Below, piece by piece: positions 15,964-23,272 of a DNA stretch of 64,000 nt. The first letter of the stretch is position 1, and each line of letters starts with the position of its first letter. Source of the stretch: Pseudoramibacter alactolyticus (GTDB lineage Bacteria > Bacillota > Clostridia > Eubacteriales > Eubacteriaceae); assembly GCF_050908235.1 (NCBI RefSeq), contig NZ_CP194340.1, one strand, 5' to 3'. The notes under the pieces are model-generated. The model had not been told where the DNA came from, searched no databases, and saw nothing but the letters and a program-made list of their open reading frames with translations. The position numbers and the translations under genes are program-made.

Positions 15964-15992
15964 GAAAACCACGCGTTTAACGCGTGGTTTTC
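15964..15992. terminator. Bidirectional palindromic terminator
   Basis: GAAAACCACGCG and CGCGTGGTTTTC form a symmetric hairpin with A and T flanks usable from both strands. Placed so that it could stop minus-strand transcripts from 16394. Confidence 0.7.
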
Positions 15993-16008
15993 ATCATACA
16001 ATAAAGCC

Positions 16009-16233
16009 ATGGACAATGCCACGGCTTGGATCTCTTCGTTTATGATGGTGCATCCAAAATATCATGATGCTTTGGAGGCTATTTGGAGCCGCCTGCAAAT
16101 GCATTGTCACAACGAGTCTCATGTGGCTGCGGCCACGATCGCCATCATCGGGAATGTAACTGTGATCACGAGCATCATGCTCGCCATTGCGATCGTGAAT
16201 GTCGTTGCGGGCACCGCCATGCATAGGCTTTAA
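16009..16233 (+). CDS. Possible small membrane protein (74 aa), doubtful
   Basis: Open frame with a soluble His-rich first half (MMVHPKYHDALEAIWSRL, then HCHNESHV) and a long hydrophobic second half, so a one-helix membrane protein is conceivable. No ribosome site or promoter is seen before ATG 16009, as two terminators lie upstream. The frame opposite it is rich in His, Asp and Arg and looks like a shadow. It ends overlapping the convergent 54-aa gene by 4 bases. Low confidence. Confidence 0.25.
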   Translation: MDNATAWISSFMMVHPKYHDALEAIWSRLQMHCHNESHVAAATIAIIGNVTVITSIMLAIAIVNVVAGTAMHRL

Positions 16234-16394
16234 TCATCGATATAATTTTGGAGCAACAGCAGCATCTTCCGAAGGATGGCGTTTTTCTTGGCAGGATCTT
16301 TTTCTTTCAGGGCGCCGGCCAGAGAATCCCGGAAAAAACTAAGCAGGAGCTTAACCTGCTTTTCGTCGACGAAATGGTTGGTTGTTTCGGTCAT
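16230..16394 (-). CDS. Small unknown protein (54 aa)
   Basis: Minus-strand frame from ATG 16394 to TAA at 16230. Soluble, charged, largely helical (VKLLLSFFRDSLAGALKEKD, then NAILRKMLLLLQNYIDD). A strong promoter lies upstream on the same strand: TTGCAA at 16453-16458, a 17-base spacer, TATAAT at 16430-16435. The ribosome site is weak (GCGAG about 9 bases before ATG). No family recognised. It may be a small regulator or adaptor; function unknown. Confidence 0.6.
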   Translation of the reverse strand: MTETTNHFVDEKQVKLLLSFFRDSLAGALKEKDPAKKNAILRKMLLLLQNYIDD

Positions 16395-16429
16395 GATTTG
16401 TCTCGCTTTCTTTCCATTGAATGGATTTT

Positions 16430-16458
16430 ATTATAAAAGAAGCGACAGCAAATTGCAA
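16430..16458 (-). promoter_or_regulatory. Sigma-A promoter for the 54-aa gene
   Basis: Read on the minus strand: TTGCAA (16458-16453), 17 bases, TATAAT (16435-16430), 36 bases before the start codon. Confidence 0.75.
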
Positions 16459-16465
16459 AACGGGA

Positions 16466-16493
16466 TTGAGCGGCCAACTGACCTTATTAAAAT
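16466..16493 (+). promoter_or_regulatory. Promoter of the ECF S-component gene
   Basis: TTGAGC at 16466-16471, a 16-base spacer, TAAAAT at 16488-16493. Divergent from the promoter at 16430-16458. No riboswitch fold was recognised in the ~70-base leader. Confidence 0.55.
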
Positions 16494-16567
16494 TTGTTTA
16501 AATGGGTATTTATAGCCGGGCCAGGAAAGCGGATAATGGGGAAGCCATCAACAGAGGAGGTTTTCAA

Positions 16568-17113
16568 ATGAAAGAACGAGAAACACATCATCGTTTAACA
16601 CTGCAGGATCTGGTAATCACCGCTTTAATGATTGCGCTGACTTTTGGCATGACTTTTATCAATGTTCGGTTGCCGATTGCAGCCAACGGCGGTTTGGTTC
16701 ACTTGGGGAATATTCCCCTGCTGATCGCCGCGGTGATCTTTGGCAAGCGGACCGGCGCTTTAGCCGGCGGGATCGGCATGGCATTATTCGATTTGGTCGG
16801 CGGGTGGACGCTTTGGGCGCCCTTCACCTTTGTGATCGTCGGCTTGATGGGATACGTCGTGGGCGCGATGACGGAAAAGCATTGCGGTTATCGCTGGTAC
16901 GTGGCAGCTATCGCGGCCGCCTGTGCGATTAAAATCGCGGGATATTATGTCGCTGAGAGCATTATCTATGGGAATTGGCTTGCGCCGGTGGCGTCGATTC
17001 CTGGAAATCTGGTGCAGATGGGACTTGCGGCGGTCGTGGTGCTCGCGGTGATTGGCCGATTGGATTTGGCAGCGGCGCGCATCGGATTAAAACCTCAGAC
17101 GCCAAAAGTCTGA
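16568..17113 (+). CDS. ECF transporter S component, ligand unknown
   Basis: 181-residue integral membrane protein, substrate-capture subunit of an energy-coupling-factor vitamin transporter. Start ATG 16568 with AGAGGAGG upstream. About six transmembrane helices: the first begins LQDLVITALMIALTFGMTF, followed by an N-V-R-L-P-I loop and the HLGNIPLLIAAVIFGKRTGALAGGIG segment typical of this superfamily (DUF1393-like). No ECF ATPase or T subunit is nearby, so it probably uses a shared module encoded elsewhere. The cargo (a B vitamin, precursor or pyrimidine) cannot be decided from context. Confidence 0.85.
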   Translation: MKERETHHRLTLQDLVITALMIALTFGMTFINVRLPIAANGGLVHLGNIPLLIAAVIFGKRTGALAGGIGMALFDLVGGWTLWAPFTFVIVGLMGYVVGAMTEKHCGYRWYVAAIAAACAIKIAGYYVAESIIYGNWLAPVASIPGNLVQMGLAAVVVLAVIGRLDLAAARIGLKPQTPKV

Positions 17114-17130
17114 GGCCGGCGGCGATCCTA

Positions 17131-17328
17131 ATGCTAAATAAAGCGGAGATACTGCAGCTTTTTACGCGCTATCTTTACAATGAGAAACATTTGCCGATGG
17201 CAACTGTGCGCCGCTATCGCGATGCAGTGGCGGCGGGCAGAAAGGATCCGCTGGCAATGGCTGCTTTTCGGGAATTTCGGAAACAGTCGCCACAGATCGA
17301 AGCATTGACAAATCCGGATGAAAGGTGA
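17131..17328 (+). CDS. Small unknown protein (65 aa)
   Basis: 65 residues from ATG 17131, 18 bases after the ECF S component. Basic, soluble, helical (EILQLFTRYLYNEKHLP, then TVRRYRDAVAAGRKDPLAM). No ribosome site as strong as its neighbours'. It is 6 bases upstream of the next gene, so the three form a likely operon. No family recognised. Confidence 0.6.
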   Translation: MLNKAEILQLFTRYLYNEKHLPMATVRRYRDAVAAGRKDPLAMAAFREFRKQSPQIEALTNPDER

Positions 17329-17334
17329 ACCCCC

Positions 17335-17709
17335 ATGGCATCACAGGAAAAATCGGATGACGTCTTGACATTGCAAATCGTAACGGCGATGCTCAAAAAA
17401 ACGCAGCCCTTTGAGCGCGCGGCCTTCACAAAGTGGCTCGAGAAGCGGCAATATTCAGAATCTCAAATTATGCAGATTGAAAATCGTTTGGATATTGCGG
17501 GAATGCATTTGCAATTATTTCGTCTGGGCGACAAGGCGTTTTCTGCGATGCAAACGCCGGAGGAAATGAAGGCGGCGATTACCCGATTAAAGCGGAACGA
17601 AGATTTTAAACGCTTTGTGAAAAAGCAGGCGGTTGATTTTGATTTGGCCTTTGAAGAAATACTGGCCTTTGTCCACTTTCAGGCCATGCTGCCGATTTGG
17701 AATGGCTGA
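17335..17709 (+). CDS. Unknown protein (124 aa)
   Basis: 124-residue soluble, helical protein with evenly distributed charge; central segment EKRQYSESQIMQIENRLDIAG and a hydrophobic C-terminal helix (FEEILAFVHFQAMLPIW). Start ATG 17335 right after GGTGAACCCCC; ribosome site GAAAGGTG. No motif or family recognised. Last gene of the ECF S-component transcript. Confidence 0.65.
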   Translation: MASQEKSDDVLTLQIVTAMLKKTQPFERAAFTKWLEKRQYSESQIMQIENRLDIAGMHLQLFRLGDKAFSAMQTPEEMKAAITRLKRNEDFKRFVKKQAVDFDLAFEEILAFVHFQAMLPIWNG

Positions 17710-17725
17710 TTGCGGCGGGCTATGC

Positions 17726-17731
17726 TATAAT
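17726..17731 (+). promoter_or_regulatory. Extended -10 promoter (TGCTATAAT)
   Basis: TATAAT at 17726-17731 preceded by TGC, without a clear -35, 46 bases before the 26-aa gene. Sequence around it (CTATGCTATAATAAAA) recurs before metY. Confidence 0.55.
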
Positions 17732-17776
17732 AAAATTAATTAACCATCGGTTATTCAAAAAATAAAGGAGGATCAG

Positions 17777-17857
17777 ATGAAATACCATCGTTTTTTCGCC
17801 TGGGCAACCGTGGTTTGCTTTATTGCAACCATGATCACCGGCTATCAAAAACAATAA
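17777..17857 (+). CDS. 26-aa single-helix membrane microprotein
   Basis: Very short gene with all the parts of a real one: promoter at 17726-17731, AAAGGAGG at 17763-17770, ATG 17777, stop TAA 17855 and a terminator 11 bases later. The peptide is basic at both ends around a hydrophobic helix (FFAWATVVCFIATMITGY), so it probably spans the membrane once. It resembles short conserved Firmicute membrane peptides, but I cannot assign a family or role. Confidence 0.65.
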   Translation: MKYHRFFAWATVVCFIATMITGYQKQ

Positions 17858-17867
17858 GTCGGTACCC

Positions 17868-17904
17868 AAAACGTCTTTGGAGGAAATCCTAAAGACGTTT
17901 TTTT
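17868..17904 (+). terminator. Terminator after the microprotein
   Basis: AAAACGTCTTT paired with AAAGACGTTTTTTT across a 12-base loop. Confidence 0.9.
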
Positions 17905-17969
17905 AGTGAGCATTTTCTGAAGAAAGGACGACACAGACGGATAAAAATCAAAAGTGTGTCGGACTATGC

Positions 17970-17975
17970 TATAAT
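17970..17975 (+). promoter_or_regulatory. Extended -10 promoter of metY
   Basis: TGC-TATAAT with -10 at 17970-17975; flanking CTATGCTATAATAAAA is identical to the site at 17721. The leader is only ~35 bases, and no SAM riboswitch or T-box is present. Confidence 0.6.
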
Positions 17976-18012
17976 AAAACGCAGCAATATTGATAACCAG
18001 AGAGGACCATCT

Positions 18013-19290
18013 ATGAAAAAAGAAACACAATGTATCCAGGCCGGGTACGAACCTAAAAACGGCGAATCACGGCTGATGCCGATTGTTCAAAGTACGACCT
18101 TTAAATACGATTCCAGTGAAGCCATGGGCCGGTTGTTTGATCTTGAAGCAGAAGGCTATTTTTATACGCGGCTGCAGAATCCGACGAGCGACCGGGTCGC
18201 GGCTAAGATCGCGGCGCTGGAAGGTGGCACTGCCGCCATGCTGACGGCATCCGGTCAGGCGGCAACTTTTTATTCGATATTTAATTTGGCGAGTGCCGAT
18301 GACCATGTGGTGGCATCGTCGGCGATTTACGGCGGGAGTTTTAACCTGTTCAACGTGACGATGCGCCGAATGGGGATTGACTTCACCTTCGTCGATCCGG
18401 ACTGCACGGATGAAGCGTTGGCGGCAGCGTTTAAGCCCAACACCAAAGCGGTTTTCGGAGAAACCATTGCCAATCCGGCCCTCATCGTTTTTGATATTGA
18501 ACGTTTTGCTAAAGCGGCTCACGCCCATGGAGTGCCGCTGATCATCGACAATACCTTTGCGACGCCCATTAACTGTCGCCCCTTTGAATGGGGAGCAGAT
18601 ATTGTTACCCATTCCACCACGAAGTATATGGACGGACACGACGCGACGGTCGGCGGATGCATTGTCGACAGTGGGCAATTCGACTGGATGGCCCATCAAG
18701 AAAAATTTCCGGGGCTGACCACGCCGGATGAATCGTATCATGGCATTACCTATGCGGAAAAGTTTGGCCGGGGCGGGGCGTTTATTACCAAGGCGACGGC
18801 CCAGCTGATGCGCGATCTCGGTGCGACGCCGTCTCCGATGAATGCGTATATGCTGAATTTGGGGCTGGAATCACTGGCAGTGCGCATGGGACGCCACTGC
18901 GCTAATGCCCAACAGGTCGCGGCCTTTCTCGAGCAGCACGATCAAATCGCCTGGGTCAACTATCCGGGACTGCCCGGCAACCGTTATTACGAACGGGCTC
19001 GAAAATACATGCCGAACGGTACTTGCGGGGTGATTTCCTTTGGGGTGAAAGGCGGCCGCAAGACGGCGGAAGCTTTTATGAAGCATTTGAAAATTGCGAT
19101 GATCGCGACCCATGTGGCCGACGCGCGCACCTGCGTGTTGCATCCGGCCTCTTCAACCCATCGCCAGATGACGGACGAAGAACTGATTGCCGGCGGGGTG
19201 GCGCCGGATCTGGTGCGCCTGTCGGTGGGGATTGAAGCCGTCGATGACATTATTGTCGATCTCGATCAGGCTTTGCGGGCAGTCGTTTAA
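18013..19290 (+). CDS. metY: O-acetylhomoserine sulfhydrylase
   Basis: 425-residue PLP enzyme making homocysteine (or methionine) from O-acetylhomoserine and sulfide or methanethiol; cytosolic homotetramer in the family. Start ATG 18013 with AGAGAGGA upstream; an in-frame ATG at 17956 precedes the promoter and is rejected. Landmarks: YTRLQNPT phosphate-binding region, TASGQAA, DNTFATP, and the PLP lysine in HSTTKYMDGH. The C-terminal domain has THVADARTCVLHPAS.TH, typical of MetY. Gene stands alone between promoter and terminator. Cystathionine gamma-synthase is the main alternative, but length and C-terminal motifs favour MetY. Confidence 0.94.
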   Translation: MKKETQCIQAGYEPKNGESRLMPIVQSTTFKYDSSEAMGRLFDLEAEGYFYTRLQNPTSDRVAAKIAALEGGTAAMLTASGQAATFYSIFNLASADDHVVASSAIYGGSFNLFNVTMRRMGIDFTFVDPDCTDEALAAAFKPNTKAVFGETIANPALIVFDIERFAKAAHAHGVPLIIDNTFATPINCRPFEWGADIVTHSTTKYMDGHDATVGGCIVDSGQFDWMAHQEKFPGLTTPDESYHGITYAEKFGRGGAFITKATAQLMRDLGATPSPMNAYMLNLGLESLAVRMGRHCANAQQVAAFLEQHDQIAWVNYPGLPGNRYYERARKYMPNGTCGVISFGVKGGRKTAEAFMKHLKIAMIATHVADARTCVLHPASSTHRQMTDEELIAGGVAPDLVRLSVGIEAVDDIIVDLDQALRAVV

Positions 19291-19330
19291 TCTTGGCATC
19301 GGAGTGATACATTCACATGATCAGAACAAC

Positions 19331-19354
19331 CAGAGGCCGAAAGGCCTCTTTTTT
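19331..19354 (+). terminator. Terminator after metY
   Basis: AGAGGCC-GAAA-GGCCTCT followed by TTTTT. Confidence 0.9.
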
Positions 19355-19416
19355 GATGGAACAAGTCAATGCATTGCAAAAAAATATACAATTAGGGCAA
19401 AAAAATGATATTTTTC

Positions 19417-19445
19417 TTTACAGCGATGGATGGAGGTGCTAAACT
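19417..19445 (+). promoter_or_regulatory. Promoter of the pantothenate operon
   Basis: TTTACA at 19417-19422, a 17-base spacer, TAAACT at 19440-19445. The ~100-base leader up to panG holds a modest hairpin around 19460-19490 with no recognised riboswitch. Confidence 0.6.
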
Positions 19446-19553
19446 AAGCGGGATGGACGGTATTCCCTCGGGAAACTGTACCGATGCAAATATCTTGAAT
19501 CGTTCTCCGGGCACGGACAACATCACGTCGTGATCGAATTTCATGAAGGAGTG

Positions 19554-20440
19554 ATGGCCCTGAAAACTGGATTTGTGGGAGCCGGTAAGGTCGGCTTCAC
19601 TTTGGGAAAATACTTGACGACCCATGGCGCTCGGGTGACAGGTTATTACAGCCGGAACACCGATGCCGCCGATGACGCGGCGCAGTTTACGCATTCGCAA
19701 AGTTACCGAGAGCTCGGTGACCTGGTAGCAGACAGTGACGTGTTGTTTTTAACGGTTCCGGACAGCAGTATTGCGGCCATGGCGGCGGCGATCTGTGAGT
19801 ATCCGATTCAAGGTAAAATCATTTGTCATTGCAGCGGCGCCCTTTCAGCAGAAGCGGCTATGCCGGGTGCAGAACAATTTGGTGCGAGTGTCTATTCCGT
19901 TCATCCGCTATTCGCCGTAAGCGATCGCTATGCCGCTTACCGTGAATTGTCGGATGTTTTTTTGCCCTGGAGGGCAGTGCGGATCGTTTGGACGCGGTTA
20001 ACACCTGGCTCAAAGGATTGGGCCTTTCGGTGCAGATCATCGATAGGTCATCGAAGGCGCGTTATCATTGTGCCGCGTCGATGGCCAGCAACTTGGTCGT
20101 CGGGCTTGTGGCGCAGAGTATTGCAATGCTTGAAACCTGCGGCTTTTCCCGAGAAAGGGCGCAGCAGGCGCTGATGCCCTTGGTGCTCGGCAATGTGGCT
20201 CACATGGCTGAAGACGGCATCATCGACGCTCTTACCGGCCCGGTGGAGCGCGGTGATACCAAAACGGTGGCGGCCCACCTTGACTGTTTTGACAAGGCGA
20301 ATGACAGGCTATTATACGCGCTGTTATCCCAGAAGCTGCTGGCGCTTGCGAAGACAAAGCATCCCGATCGGTCATACCAGTCCCTCGAAAATTTATTATT
20401 ATCATTGGGGGAGACAACTCAAAATGAAAAACACGGTTAA
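19554..20440 (+). pseudogene. panG: PanG-type ketopantoate reductase (Rossmann-DUF2520), frameshifted
   Basis: A Rossmann-fold reductase likely to convert ketopantoate to pantoate. The N-terminal part (KTGFVGAGKVGFTLGKYL, VLFLTVPDSSI, ICHCSGALS, VHPLFA) reads in one frame up to SDVF. The DUF2520 helical part (DAVNTWLKGLGL onward to 20440) continues in another. The break is at a run of seven Ts (19957-19963); one more T would restore SDVFFALEGSADRLDAV. Thus a one-base loss in a homopolymer, by mutation, slippage or sequencing error. GAAGGAG precedes the ATG/GTG cluster at 19551-19554. Position before panB-panC-panD supports the pathway role; no PanE-type reductase is seen here. Confidence 0.8.
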
Positions 20441-21254
20441 AACGTTTCAGGCCATGAAAGAGCGCGGCGAAAAAATCGCAATGTTGACGTGCTACGACTA
20501 TTCCACGGCTAAATTGCTCGAGGCGGCCGGAATTAACGGCGTACTTGTTGGCGATTCATTGGGCAACACCATGCTCGGCTACGAAGATACGCTTTCGGTG
20601 ACGATGGAAGATATGATTATCTTTGGCAGTGCGGTGGCCCGAGGATGCCGGGACATCATGGTGGTCATCGACATGCCGTTTATGTCTTATCAGGTATCGG
20701 ATGAGCAGGCGCTCGTCAATGCGGGGCGTTTGATGAAAGAAGGGCGCGCTCAGGCGGTAAAGCTGGAAGGCGGCGCGGCGGTTTGCTCGCAGATAGGTGC
20801 GATCACGGCGGCGGGCATCCCTGTCATGGCTCACTTGGGGCTCACGCCGCAGTCGGTGAATGCTTTCGGCGGCAACCGTGTCCAAGGGAAGGGCGAAGCC
20901 GCGGCTAAGCAGCTGCTGGACGATGCGCTGGCCATTCAGGAAGCGGGGGTTTTTTCGGTGGTGCTCGAATGCGTCCCGGCAAAGTTGGCGAGCTTGATCA
21001 CCGAAAAACTGAGCATCCCGACCATTGGCATCGGCGCCGGTGCCGGCTGTGACGGGCAAATCCTCGTGTATCAGGATATGCTCGGGATGTTCATGGATTA
21101 TGTGCCGAAGTTTGTCCGTCATTTTGGCAAAGTTGGCGAGGCGATGGTCGGGGCTTTCAAGGCCTATGACCAGGCGGTGAAAGCCGGCGATTTCCCCAAC
21201 GAGAATGAAGCTTTCAAGCTTGCCAGCGAAGACGACCTTAATCGGTTGTATTAA
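20424..21254 (+). CDS. panB: 3-methyl-2-oxobutanoate hydroxymethyltransferase
   Basis: 276-residue cytosolic enzyme that adds a hydroxymethyl group from methylene-THF to alpha-ketoisovalerate, giving ketopantoate, the first step of pantothenate synthesis. Signature motifs present: MLTCYDYSTAKL, VLVGDSLGNTMLGY, the metal and substrate region KLEGG, AHLGLTPQSVN, and the active-site Glu region VLECVP followed by TIGIGAGAGCDGQ. ATG 20424 lies inside the end of panG, with GGGGGAG about 10 bases upstream; coupling to panG is likely. It links pantothenate to the folate C1 pool also served by folD. Confidence 0.96.
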   Translation: MKNTVKTFQAMKERGEKIAMLTCYDYSTAKLLEAAGINGVLVGDSLGNTMLGYEDTLSVTMEDMIIFGSAVARGCRDIMVVIDMPFMSYQVSDEQALVNAGRLMKEGRAQAVKLEGGAAVCSQIGAITAAGIPVMAHLGLTPQSVNAFGGNRVQGKGEAAAKQLLDDALAIQEAGVFSVVLECVPAKLASLITEKLSIPTIGIGAGAGCDGQILVYQDMLGMFMDYVPKFVRHFGKVGEAMVGAFKAYDQAVKAGDFPNENEAFKLASEDDLNRLY

Positions 21255-21290
21255 AGGATAAAAGGAACTGCAGTCAAAGGAGCGAAAAAT

Positions 21291-22160
21291 ATGATCATAG
21301 CGAAAACGATTCAGCAGGTGCGCGATCAAGTGTGTGCCTGGAAAGGGGCCGGGCAAAGCATTGGTCTCTGCCCGACCATGGGCTATCTGCACGAGGGCCA
21401 CGCCTCATTGATGGCAGCGTCCGCAAGACTTTGTGACAAAACTGTAGCGTCGGTCTTTGTCAATCCGATTCAGTTCGGACCGAACGAAGATCTCGCCGAT
21501 TATCCCCGGGATTTTGAGCACGACCGCGCGTTGCTCGAGACCGAAGGGGTCGATTTGGTTTTCCATCCGGATGCCGATGAGATGTATGCGGCGGATTTCT
21601 GCACTTTTGTGGATATCGATGTGCTGAGCCAGACCCTTTGCGGCAAGAGCCGGCCCATTCACTTTCGCGGCGTGTGCACGGTCATCACGAAATTGCTCAA
21701 CATCGTCGGGCCCGACAAAATTTTCTTCGGACAGAAGGATGCTCAGCAGCTGGCGATCGTCCGCCGGATGGTGCGCGATTTAAATTTTGATGTGGAAGTG
21801 GTGGGCTGCCCCATCGTGCGCGAATCCGACGGGTTGGCCAAAAGCTCCCGAAATACTTATTTAAGTGTGAAAGAGCGTCAAGCTGCATTGATTTTATCCC
21901 GCAGCGTGCGCCTGGGGCAGGCCATGGTGGCCGGCGGCGAACGCCGCAGCGAAAAGCTTTTGGCGGCTATGCGCGGTAAGCTGGCCGGCGAACCGATGGC
22001 CGAGGTGGAATACGTCGAAGTGGTGGACGGCGAAAGCATGCAGCCGGTCGATGTCTTTAAACCCGGAGATTTGGTGGCGATGGCGGTGCGCATCGGCACC
22101 ACTCGCCTGATCGACAATTTCACCGTGGGTGACCCCGCGATTGTCATCCCGGAGGTGTGA
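21291..22160 (+). CDS. panC: Pantothenate synthetase
   Basis: 289-residue ATP-dependent ligase joining pantoate and beta-alanine. Nucleotidyl-transfer motifs: PTMGYLHEGHASL (HIGH-like) at about 27-39, FVNPIQFGPNEDL, the FFGQKDAQQLAIV stretch, and the KSSRNTYLS loop (KMSKS-like). C-terminal dimer domain VEYVEVVD..M.PV. AAAGGAGCGAAAAAT before ATG 21291. The stop overlaps the panD ribosome site, consistent with coupled translation. Confidence 0.97.
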   Translation: MIIAKTIQQVRDQVCAWKGAGQSIGLCPTMGYLHEGHASLMAASARLCDKTVASVFVNPIQFGPNEDLADYPRDFEHDRALLETEGVDLVFHPDADEMYAADFCTFVDIDVLSQTLCGKSRPIHFRGVCTVITKLLNIVGPDKIFFGQKDAQQLAIVRRMVRDLNFDVEVVGCPIVRESDGLAKSSRNTYLSVKERQAALILSRSVRLGQAMVAGGERRSEKLLAAMRGKLAGEPMAEVEYVEVVDGESMQPVDVFKPGDLVAMAVRIGTTRLIDNFTVGDPAIVIPEV

Positions 22161-22161
22161 G

Positions 22162-22560
22162 ATGCTGATTTCAATGTTAAAGGGAAAAATCCACCGTGCG
22201 ACGGTGACCCAGGCCGAGCTGGATTACGTGGGGTCGATCACCGTCGACGAGAATTTTCTGGATCAGGCCGGTATTTTGGAATACGAAAAGGTCGCCGTTG
22301 TCGACGTGAACAATGGCGAACGCTTTGAAACCTACACCATTGCCGGGGAACGGGGCAGCGGCATCATTTGTCTCAACGGGGCGGCAGCGCGCTGCGCCTG
22401 TGTTGGGGATAAGGTGATTATCATGGCCTATGCTTTGGCCGATGAGCAGGAAGCCAGGGCACACAAGCCTCAGGTGATTTTCTTGGGCGAAGGCAACCGC
22501 GTCGAACGCGTCACCAATTACGAAAAGCACGGCTGTCTGAAAGACTGTTTTCGCGTTTGA
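22162..22560 (+). CDS. panD: Aspartate 1-decarboxylase (pyruvoyl)
   Basis: 132-residue precursor of the pyruvoyl enzyme giving beta-alanine from aspartate. The self-cleavage site Gly-Ser is seen in DYVGSITVDENFLD at about residue 24-25; cleavage turns the Ser into the pyruvoyl group. Other marks: MLKGKIHRATVTQA start, NNGERFETYTI, GAAARCACVGDKVIIM. Start ATG 22162 two bases after the panC stop, with GGAGGTG inside the end of panC. Last gene of the operon. The Cys-rich tail (KHGCLKDCFRV) is not typical and its role is unknown. Confidence 0.96.
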   Translation: MLISMLKGKIHRATVTQAELDYVGSITVDENFLDQAGILEYEKVAVVDVNNGERFETYTIAGERGSGIICLNGAAARCACVGDKVIIMAYALADEQEARAHKPQVIFLGEGNRVERVTNYEKHGCLKDCFRV

Positions 22561-22649
22561 ATTGATTTTAAATAGATCAGCAAAATGCGCCAAATTATGG
22601 TACAATTAAATGAATGAAAGGGAAGCGAAAATCGTTTGCTTTGAGCACA

Positions 22650-22686
22650 GCACCGGATGTCATGCATGGCAGGAGTCCGGTGTTTT
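22650..22686 (+). terminator. Terminator of the pan operon
   Basis: CACCGGA and TCCGGTG form the stem; the ~18-base loop contains a second small palindrome (ATGCAT). TTTTG follows. Confidence 0.7.
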
Positions 22687-22785
22687 GCTATCGGCAATAC
22701 GCCTGAAACATCATCACGCATATCTTTCCGATGTTAAGGCGTGGCCTGAGCGGCAGAACACTGAGCGGAGAAGAGAGGAATTCCC

Positions 22786-23136
22786 ATGGACGAATTGGCG
22801 AAGGGCATTCAGGTCGCAAAGGGACAATTGACGGCGATGCTCAGCGGAAAAGCGCAGATTGAAACATTAATGCCAGCATTGCAAGCCGTGACGGACACGC
22901 TGGCGGCCGTATCGGAAGAGGGCATTTTATCGTTGGCGCTGCCGCCACGTCTCGAGCGCGAGCTGGTCGCTCAAAAAATTCTCTTCCCCTTGATGACAGG
23001 GCGTCGGCGGGAACCATTGCGCGCAGTTGGAACGGTGATTTTGTATGAATGCTGTGTCGATTTAAAAATCGATGATCAATATGAGAAATGGCGAATAAGA
23101 TTCGAGGAGATCCTGGCCCAGTTGATCCCCGATTAG
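22786..23136 (+). CDS. Unknown protein (116 aa)
   Basis: 116-residue soluble protein from ATG 22786 (GAGAGGA upstream). N-terminal helix MDELAKGIQVAKGQLTAML, then a mixed segment, an RRREP turn and a C-terminal helix with a YECCVDLKIDDQYEKW stretch containing adjacent cysteines. No family, membrane segment or catalytic motif recognised. It stands between the pan terminator and the next promoter, apparently a single-gene unit. Confidence 0.6.
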   Translation: MDELAKGIQVAKGQLTAMLSGKAQIETLMPALQAVTDTLAAVSEEGILSLALPPRLERELVAQKILFPLMTGRRREPLRAVGTVILYECCVDLKIDDQYEKWRIRFEEILAQLIPD

Positions 23137-23191
23137 GCAACAGCCAAGCTTTAAATAAAAGCTAATAAATATGTGATATTTGAAGAAAGGT

Positions 23192-23220
23192 TTGACAGTG
23201 TTTTGGGCTAACGATATAAT
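23192..23220 (+). promoter_or_regulatory. Full-consensus sigma-A promoter
   Basis: TTGACA at 23192-23197, exactly 17 bases, TATAAT at 23215-23220. The best promoter in the window; drives a 188-aa gene of unknown function. Confidence 0.9.
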
Positions 23221-23272
23221 AGGTGCGCCTAAAGACGACGCAGTTTGAGACTGCAGATAAGAAGGGGAAATC

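Noticed and set aside
15994..16224. 76-codon His/Asp/Arg-rich minus frame, at first sight metal-binding
   Set aside because: Its composition is what the hydrophobic opposite frame produces when read backwards; it also starts without a ribosome site after another gene's stop.
22610..22831. 73-codon frame after panD
   Set aside because: Overlaps the pan terminator hairpin and the start of the 116-aa gene in another frame.
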